Positions 56,970-64,000 of a DNA stretch of 64,000 nucleotides are shown here, piece after piece; position 1 is the stretch's first letter, and the number at the start of each line of letters is the position of its first letter. Source of the stretch: Ostrinia nubilalis. Lineage: Eukaryota; Arthropoda; Insecta; Lepidoptera; Crambidae. The translations under genes were made by a program, and so were the position numbers. The DNA is taken from positions 2,542,001 through 2,606,000 of the forward strand of contig NC_087107.1 in NCBI RefSeq assembly GCF_963855985.1, given 5' to 3'. The notes below the pieces were generated by a model. The model had not been told where the DNA came from and searched no databases. It saw only the letters and a list, made by a program, of their open reading frames with translations.

Positions 56970-57379
56970 CAGGGATGTTATGGATATCCGTAACCGTAAC
57001 CGAAACTTTCGGATATCAGAAATAAAAAAAAAATCCGAAACCGTAACCGATTCAAAAGTTTCGGATAGTTTCAGATGTAGGCAGTTTAAATTGTTTTTTG
57101 TATAGCATTAGTAAAGGCATAACAGCCTGATTTACCTTCATAATGCCATATAGGTAGTATTAATTTTTAATTACTTTTTAGATGTGAAGCGTTCGGCCAT
57201 GAATGAACTGTGTTGGACAACTATTGCAAATTGCATTCTAAAGCACAGATATCCGTAACCGTAACCGAAACTTTCGGATATCCGAAATAAAAAAGTAACC
57301 GTAACCGAAACCAGTATAATATTATTCCTATATCCGTAACCGTATTCATAACCGAAACTATATATCCATAACATCCCTA
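56970..57379. mobile_element. hAT-type MITE with 8-bp target duplication
   Basis: Ends CAGGGATGTTATGGATAT and ATATCCATAACATCCCTA, flanked by GTTCATTT (56962-56969, 57380-57387). Both halves carry repeats of ATCCGTAACCGTAACCGAAA and CTTTCGGATATC. Overlapping short frames in it are repeat-derived. Confidence 0.85.
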
Positions 57380-57387
57380 GTTCATTT

Positions 57388-58590
57388 GTAATGAAACCAG
57401 TCCCTGTAATAGTTCATTAATCACAATTACAACCGTTTTGCGTAGACATTACTTGTAATACACTGACAAACACTGTCATTTTGCAATCTTCATAACGGAT
57501 TGTGAGAGATTTTTCTTCCGAGTCTATGACGCTAGAGTTTATTAAGTCCTGGTTTTTATATTTATAAAGCAACTGTAACTGTAACTTTGAATTCTTCTTC
57601 CCTATTATGCAGTAAAGTCAGCAAATAGTCCGTTACACCCAAAGTTGCCACAAAAATTCGCAACACGTCAATGTCCTAAATGTTGTGAGTATTTTTTTAT
57701 ATTTTTTTAAAACGCTCTTGTTTTTCTCTACATGCATAATTTCCTATCTGAGCTGTTATCGTCGGGTTACCTCTACCATATCGAATTACAAATGATCGAA
57801 AATCAAAATATCGAACACGTTTCATCGAACGATCAAAATATCGAACGATCAAAATATCAAACGTTCAGAATATCGAATTTACAAATGATCGAACGATTAA
57901 AATATCGAATGACAATTACAATATTGTTAACAAAATTGTAATTGTTAGTCTACTTCTTCATAAACATCAAAATATTGTCTAGAAGAGATAACTTAAACGA
58001 TAAGACTGCCTAAAATATTCACAGTACAGTCCATTATTGACCTAGGTCTATTTTGTGTGGGCGGTTTTTAACGTAGGCGAAAATCTACTTTATTAGATAT
58101 TTAACCTTTGAATAGCCCGATACTTAATGCATTAATAAAGTTGGTGAAATTTTACGTCTCTTAGTTTAAAGCGGAAATGGCTAAATTAAATAAAAGATGG
58201 TATTAAAATAATTTGAAGGAAACAGGGCAAGCGACTTTTATTTATTCTCTAAGTTTACGACTTGATCTTATCCGAAGCAGAAATACTTGTCAAAAGTTTT
58301 AATTGGAATTGGGATTTTTATTGATTCTTTTTTGTGTTAATTGTGACTTAATTAGGACCAAAATGCTATGCCTTCCATGTCAAACAAAGCTTATAAAGCT
58401 CATAGCTATGTAGTATGTACGTACATTTTGTTTAAAATTGTCAATGGCGGAAAATTTCCCTGCCCTCAAGGTTAATCTAGAAACATACTACCAGTAGGTA
58501 CCAGTTATCGTATGTTAACCCAAACGATCGTAAAAAAAATCTTAAAAAAATATAGTAGGTACGAGACCTACCAAAGACACAAACATCTAA
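57388..58590. other. Non-coding with a degenerate short-repeat block
   Basis: 57771-57915 is made of variants of ATCGAACGATCAAAAT spaced about 15-20 bases apart. It resembles the subterminal arrays of foldback elements, but no clear ends are seen. The rest is not recognised. Confidence 0.5.
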
Positions 58591-58708
58591 GGCTGGGTTG
58601 CACCATCATAATTTAACTTTGACAAACGTCAAAAATCTGTCAAACTCCATACAAAAAGCACCGGTTACCATCATAGTTACCGTTAAAATTAGATGGTGCA
58701 ACTCAGCC
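58591..58708. mobile_element. PIF/Harbinger-like MITE, copy 4
   Basis: GGCTGGGTTGCACCATCATA and ATGGTGCAACTCAGCC, flanked by TAA on both sides. Confidence 0.85.
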
Positions 58709-58949
58709 TAATATTTAGCCTACACATTAACACGTTCAATGCCACAGCCTACCATTATCAATAAAATTGCATAATGCTGCAGTTAGATTTTCAGACATTA
58801 AACTGCATGCGGGTCACTGCGGGTAAGACTATAAATCATTGTGATGACTTTTTAATAGATATTACGACTTGATGTAATAGAACAGCGGTTAGAAGGACTC
58901 TCAGTGATGTGACTTTGCCTTGGATTTCAAAAAAAGAGTTGTGAATCGA

Positions 58950-59620
58950 AATGATAATATTTATTTATTTATTTTATACTTCTTACACATAAGCACTGTA
59001 CAGTGGCGGACTTAATGCCAGGTGGCGTTTTCTGCCAATCAAACACAGGTCAAGCTGAGAAAGTAAGGGCAGTGCAAATTATAACAGTAAATATACCTAC
59101 TTACATGAGGTTAAATAAAATAAATAACATAAAAATGTACATATTAATTTAATAGATATACATATTATTATTACATAATATTGTATTAATTTCTTGGAAT
59201 TTGGGACAGTTTTATCAAACTTAAGCATTTAACCATCTAACGAGCTAACTAAATTATAAACTTGATGTGCCATCATTAACACTTAAGATAGATAGTAGAC
59301 TATATTGCACACCACAGAAAATTGACTGAAAAGAATACCTATAAAATTTAAATTGCACAATTTATGGCTAGGAAGCGATCTTCTGGAGAACTCAAGAGAA
59401 GACAGTTCACGAAAATGAGCCAAACCTAAACTTAGTTAAGACTTAAGATACAAACAAAAATGTATTAACATGTTTTGATTGAAATAATTGACAGTATAGC
59501 AAAGTTAAGACTTAAGATATTAACAAAAATATGTAATAACTTGTATTGATTTAAATAAGTGACAGTATGGCAGAGACCAATCTCCTCGCAAGGTGATCTA
59601 GGCATTAGCATCCACTCCCG
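58950..59620 (-). mobile_element. LINE 3' region with TTTA microsatellite
   Basis: A TTTA repeat at 58961-58978, then minus-strand GGCATTAAGTCCGCCACTGT next to the 3' tail. A short internal duplication (CTTAAGATA...AACAAAAAT...TTGAT) lies at 59445-59565. 5' extent uncertain. Confidence 0.55.
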
Positions 59621-59754
59621 CGCACGTAAGTAATATAATTCATTTATTAGGATTTAACATTGGAATGTTTAGATAACCTGAATAGTTTGATTCGAATATA
59701 TCCGTCGTTGGATGGGTTAAGCGTGTTCCTTAAATAAATCCATAAAGCAATGCT

Positions 59755-60110
59755 GGGAGTTTGAATTCGTACTTAATTACATTTTGTACTTTGTTACCGC
59801 TTCTGTAGTCTAGCAAGACCACCTTTTTCAGAGTTCAGACCCAGAGATCCCGGATTTAATTCCCAGTGGGGGCAGATTTATCTGTTCTGTTTGGCATGTT
59901 CTAAGTCCACCTGGATAGCTATCACAGTCTTACCTAAGTTTGCGCCATAGCAACAATGTTAACAGCATTGCTATTTTCCAGCAGTTGAAAGGATGATAGC
60001 CAACTCCTCTGTGGTTGAGAATTTCGGATGAAGGTAGCTAGCTTCCACCTTCGGCCTGATCATCACTTTCCATCATTCAGGTGAGATACAGGCAAGAGCT
60101 TCCTCGTCGT
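59755..60110 (+). mobile_element. SINE-like repeat
   Basis: A tRNA-like start (TCTGTAGTCTAGCAAGACCA, GATCCCGGATTTAATTCCCA), then a moth-typical body with CTAGCTTCCACCTTCGGCCT and TCATTCAGGTGAGATACAGG. Confidence 0.6.
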
Positions 60111-60133
60111 GGATAAAAAAATGAGTCCTGAAA

Positions 60134-60278
60134 CGGCGCAGTTACACTATGCGGAAAATTGATCGAATAAAAGCGCGAGCACGCACACCGAAGTATAGGA
60201 CACTCACAGTGAAACCAACAGAAGTGCGTGTTTACACTATATTTTTCGATCAATTTCCCGCATAGTGTGACTGCGCCA
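60134..60278. mobile_element. Palindromic MITE
   Basis: GGCGCAGTTACACTATGCGG and CCGCATAGTGTGACTGCGCC, with ATTGATCGA and TCGATCAAT inside. Confidence 0.75.
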
Positions 60279-60964
60279 TAAGGATTCCGGCAAAATGACA
60301 GTGAAAATTCACTTTCATGTCTATTACTTAAATGGCGCATTATGCCAAGGGCTCTGTGACCTATTGTTAGCAAGTCTCCTACCTAAGTACTTGCTGATCA
60401 GTTGACAGTTGGGCCTACAATCAACGGATCAAACGACGTCGTTCGTCACGCCAGTCGTGACACTCGTGACCCGTGGGCTGGTAGGATCCGGGTTTGATTC
60501 CGAATTGTTGTTGAAGTATACCTAACTATAGTGAATTTGTTTAAGCAAGCAGTGTTTGTTTACTATTTTGCCGCGCTCCATCAACGCTTTTGTGGTAACT
60601 GGTAATTGGGTGTGTAGTTTGTGTGCAGAAGCTGCAAGCACAAAATAAGACTGTAGGTTTGCTTCTCAGGCGGGCCATCTAATTAAAAGAAGGCAGTTAT
60701 AGAGCAAAGTTACTGTAAGTACCTACCTACCTACGAAACCTATTATGTAAAGGTATTGAAAACTGCAGGGTTATCTACTTACGAGTCCATAATTCAAGAA
60801 TTTCAGTTCTGTCTCACTTTTGATCAAAATTTTTAATCAAAATTTTTTCCAAGGAGGTCCAAAAAGAAATCAAGCTGAGTCATTTCTAAAGTTTTTTTTC
60901 TAATTTAGTTAGCAGAATACAGGTATTCTGGATTTCTGCGAGCTGATGTTTTTCAATTTCCTAC
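60279..60964. other. Non-coding; possible tRNA-like SINE trace
   Basis: GTCGTGACACTCGTGACCCG and GATCCGGGTTTGATTCCGA at 60455-60505 resemble SINE promoter boxes. No gene. Confidence 0.4.
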
Positions 60965-60967
60965 TTA

Positions 60968-61087
60968 GGCTTAGTTGCACCAACTAACTTTGACCATAAC
61001 TTTAAAACGAAAACCGGTGTTTTTTATATGGAGTTTGACAGATTTTTGACGTTTGTCAAAGTTAAAGCAAGATGGTGCAATCCAGCC
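60968..61087. mobile_element. PIF/Harbinger-like MITE, copy 5
   Basis: GGCTTAGTTGCACCAACTAA and GATGGTGCAATCCAGCC; flanks TTA on the left and TAA on the right. Confidence 0.8.
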
Positions 61088-61090
61088 TAA

Positions 61091-61993
61091 GTGTAACATT
61101 TTTATTAACTTCTCTTCCCCGTGATTAGGCATAGGCCATAGCCACTGTTTTGTTTCGAGACACGCCGTAAAAAGTCCGCGCCCCCGGCTGCTGGCAAGCG
61201 CCACGTTCGGAATAGGATTATTGTTATTTTGTACTTCCTAATCTTCCGAGTTCGAGGATGTTGTCAAGATATTTCAATTTGAACCTTAACAATTTACTAT
61301 AAGGTCAATTTTAGGTTCAAAAAAATCTTACGGACAAGACTTAACAATTTAAATTTTTATCAATGCAAAACCAAAGTAACAAAGTACAATTTATATTAAG
61401 GTCTTGAAAAAGAGAATTTGTTAAACTTACGTAAAACTTATTAAATTCAGGTCTTATGTTTATGGGGGTAGAGTATTATTATGCAATCTCCATTAGTATG
61501 CAATCGATTAATTCCTTGATTAATTGATAATGGGACTTATCCCGGCCTTGAGGCTTGATTAACCAATAATTCCTTGTTTAATCGATGATGTGGTGGAAGG
61601 TACCAACCTCGTATAAGCGCCCTCAGGCCAAATCACATATTAATCAGCTGCTGCAGTTGATCAACATAACCACTTTTACTATGGAAACATCTTGGAAGGA
61701 AGCAAAAATAATTTTAACTTTTCCTTAGAGAATTAATTCGTTATGGTACCTACCTACTTGGTTAGATGATTGATATGTTATTGCATGAGGTCGCTTTTTT
61801 GTAAACTACCTTACTTGATTTTAATAATTTATTAAAGGCAGTAAAAGTTGCAGTTGTGTAATGTTTAAGTACCTACTACTAAGAATAGCACGCTATGAAA
61901 TGATTTAAATACAATTTGTTTCATATTCATCTTCCCTTCTTCCTACGTCATGCCGAAATTACCATTTTATAGTCAAAGTCTTGCACAACATAC
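61091..61993. other. Nothing recognised
   Basis: Non-coding; no ORF or repeat I can support. Confidence 0.45.
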
Positions 61994-61995
61994 TA

Positions 61996-63282
61996 GGGCA
62001 CTATTTAAGTTGTGAGCCTCGACAACATAACGTGTTGTTAGACGACATCTGATACTTTTAATGAAAAGTTTGTAATTTTTGACTATAACCTTATTCAAAA
62101 CTTTTTATCATTTGAGCACGTTTTATATTATTATCATTGAATTGAAAATTATCTTGACTACAAAAACATGGAATTGACTTGCGGAAATTTTCGCGCGAAG
62201 ATTTATTATGACTTTCGACGTGGTCAATCAATACAAAACTGAAGCGGTCAGCTAAATTTCACTTTTGGTGATAAAGGTCTATCCTTTACCATTGTAAAAC
62301 GCTAGTTTAAGAAGTATAATATTGTATGTCATTGGCTCACCAGTGAACTTTGCGAAAGTCGTCCAAAATGACTAATTGTGGCGGAAAACATTGATGTTGT
62401 CAGAAAATGGAAGAGAAACCTCGTCATGTGATATATCGTAGGATTGAGATAATCCTAGGCATTAATTCCACTAGCAGTAATAAAATATTGTATGACCATA
62501 TTATGGTTAATACGTTTTATTCTCGCTGGATGTCACAAAATTTTTCAAACGCTCAATAGGACGCTTGTGTCGTTTAGTCCTTGGAAATTTTTGATAAATA
62601 CGTTTAAAAAGCTTTAAAAGCCGTTTTTGAAATTGTGACAGTTGACGAATTAAGGATCTATGCATAATGATCCTGAAAATAAACAGCTATCGACTATAGA
62701 GGTGTTTTAAGATGAACCAATTCCAACAAAAGTCCCATGCGCTCGGAACACTTTGAAACTTACGGTCGCCTATTTTTCCGAAATATCCGATTATGTGACA
62801 GAAACATCACTAGAGAAATTTAGAATGGTTAATTCTTAATAGTAAACAGCCACTTTTTTTCCAAAAGTCTTCAGTTTAATAAGGGAAACTGACCAGCATA
62901 GTCGAATCGCCATACGTGACGAAAATGTGAGCTTTTACACGTCTCGTCAAACAACTGACTATTTGAACACTCAAAATATGAAATAAACAGGTCCAACGCT
63001 ACAAAATTCTTGCTTGGAATCTAAACACTTCTTTTGGTACCCATATATTAAAATTAAATGCGTTAACAGCGATTTGTGTAGCCAGAAGCAACTATCGGTG
63101 CGGTCAAAAACTATGCTTTGGAGATGCCTCAAGCTGAGTGGAAAAAATGCTATGAAAAGTATTTCGAACACATTAAAAAGTACATAAATCATGAAAGACA
63201 ATACCAATAAACGCAATCAATACCATTTTAATAATAAACTACTTTGTTTTCATAGTTAGGCTCACAACTTAAATAGTGTCCC
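61996..63282 (+). pseudogene. Mariner element with decayed transposase
   Basis: TIRs GGGCACTATTTAAGTTGTGA and the inverse (TCACAACTTAAATAGTGTCC), about 1.29 kb, the usual mariner length. Pieces of transposase remain in shifting plus frames: DEPIPTKVP near 62714, then TETSLEKFRMVNS near 62799, then MPQAEWKKCYEKYFEHIKK near 63123, close to the end. Many stops and frameshifts; inactive. Confidence 0.75.
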
Positions 63283-63289
63283 ACGTAGA

Positions 63290-63629
63290 AGTTACTTAAT
63301 TCTTCCTATAAGTAGATTTCCGCAATTTAGTAAGTAGCACAAAAGTATTCTATGAAAATTTGTGATGGTTTTCAATACTACCAATAGTGAATGAATTTAT
63401 TAAAAAAATATATTTTTAATATTTCAGTAGGTACCTACCCCTAACAGGTAAAATTAATATAAGATAATAATAATATGCACATGTTTATTGTTAAACAGTA
63501 TCTAGTTTTTACCCAACTGCGTCAGAAGGAGGGTTATTTACTTAATAAAGTAGGTAGGTACCTTTGTGCGGGCCTCAAATGTGTATTGTACTTGTTAGTA
63601 TTTATAAATTTTTGAAATTTACAGGTGGG
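63290..63629. other. Nothing recognised
   Basis: AT-rich sequence upstream of the CpG-rich block. Confidence 0.4.
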
Positions 63630-63925
63630 ATAACCGAACGGGGCGCGCGGGAGATCGCGCAATGACGTTTCGTATTCGTATCTCCTCTCCGGCCGGCCGG
63701 CCAGTCCGCCGCGCGGCGTTGTACCGAGTGTTTGTGAGGTTACGTCGCTTCGCGCGCCCGACCGTCTACCGCATTTAGAACTGACCCGTGAACATACACA
63801 AATACCACACACCTGTGAACAAAAACTCTACAGTGCTCCCCTTACAGTGAACTGAACAAACTGTGTGTCAAAGTGTCCAAAGAAAACAATCTTTCTAACC
63901 ATCTCCGTAAGCCGAACCTCGTTGC
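63630..63925 (+). promoter_or_regulatory. CpG-rich promoter-like region and possible untranslated first exon
   Basis: A sharp change to CpG-dense sequence (GGGGCGCGCGGGAGATCGCG, GGCCGGCCGGCCAG, CCGCCGCGCGGCG) in an AT-rich neighbourhood, then about 150 bases without long ORFs ending at TTGC|GTGAGT (63926), a good plus-strand donor. A 37-codon Arg-rich frame starting at 63661 probably reflects CpG content. This fits a 5' UTR exon of a gene beyond the right edge. Confidence 0.5.
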
Positions 63926-64000
63926 GTGAGTACCTATCTAAAGTTATTTTAACTGTACTTTCCATGCTTTGCCATGCCGGTTCTTAGATGTCTATAGAGG

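Noticed and set aside
57171..57374. 67-codon minus ORF rich in YGYGYR
   Set aside because: Produced by the CCGTAACCG-type repeats of the hAT MITE, not a gene.
63534..63812. 92-codon minus ORF across the CpG-rich block
   Set aside because: Arg/Ser-rich composition follows from CpG content; the plus-strand donor argues for a 5' UTR exon instead.

Overview
The window looks like a lepidopteran (moth or butterfly) nuclear chromosome. It is AT-rich with isolated short-exon genes and no operons. It is packed with repeat types I know from Lepidoptera: Lep1-type Helitrons ending CTAG, endonuclease-reverse transcriptase LINE tails ending in ATG or GAAC microsatellites, tRNA-derived SINEs, and many TA- or TTA-flanked MITEs. 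All family names come from reading motifs by eye; no search was run.

Host genes are few. (1) A complete intronless minus-strand gene at 12.2-15.2 kb encodes a 982-residue ankyrin-TRPA channel of the pyrexia type. (2) A minus-strand two-exon gene at 30.7-32.5 kb encodes a 564-residue predicted secreted protein I do not recognise; its signal peptide sits on a 40-base first coding exon. (3) The last exon of a trypsin-like serine protease lies at 4.2-4.5 kb on the minus strand, and its C-terminal helix is lost by an apparent frameshift. (4) A CpG-rich promoter-like region at 63.6-63.9 kb ends in a splice donor and may be the untranslated first exon of a gene lying to the right.

The rest is mainly transposable-element history. 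0-3 kb: a LINE joined to a BEL/Pao pol remnant and LTR. 9-11.7 kb: a hAT MITE, a THAP-exon element with 8-bp target duplications and a Lep1-type Helitron. 15.5-19 kb: a four-level nest with a tail-to-tail Tc1 palindrome at its core. 20.6-25.5 kb: foldback elements, SINEs and a recent tandem duplication. 28.4-29.2 kb: a foldback with a 9-bp target duplication and arrays of TTGGCAAA-like motifs. 33.9-37.4 kb: a second deep nest, in which a LINE reading frame resumes on both sides of a 2.56-kb insert. 42-44 kb: a decayed mariner-type transposase and the second THAP element. 48.7-50.2 kb: a deletion derivative of a pogo-like element, itself hit by a MITE. 52.9-56.0 kb: a 3.15-kb unit with hAT-like ends and an 8-bp target duplication, carrying an intact 410-codon gag-like ORF, a twin-primed LINE copy and a foldback. 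57 kb: a hAT MITE. 62-63.3 kb: a decayed mariner.

The genes show no sign of working together. The channel and the secreted-protein gene are islands in repeat-rich DNA. The observations most worth following are the hAT-bounded gag ORF, the paired THAP-exon elements, and the nested structures, which give a relative order of transposon activity.
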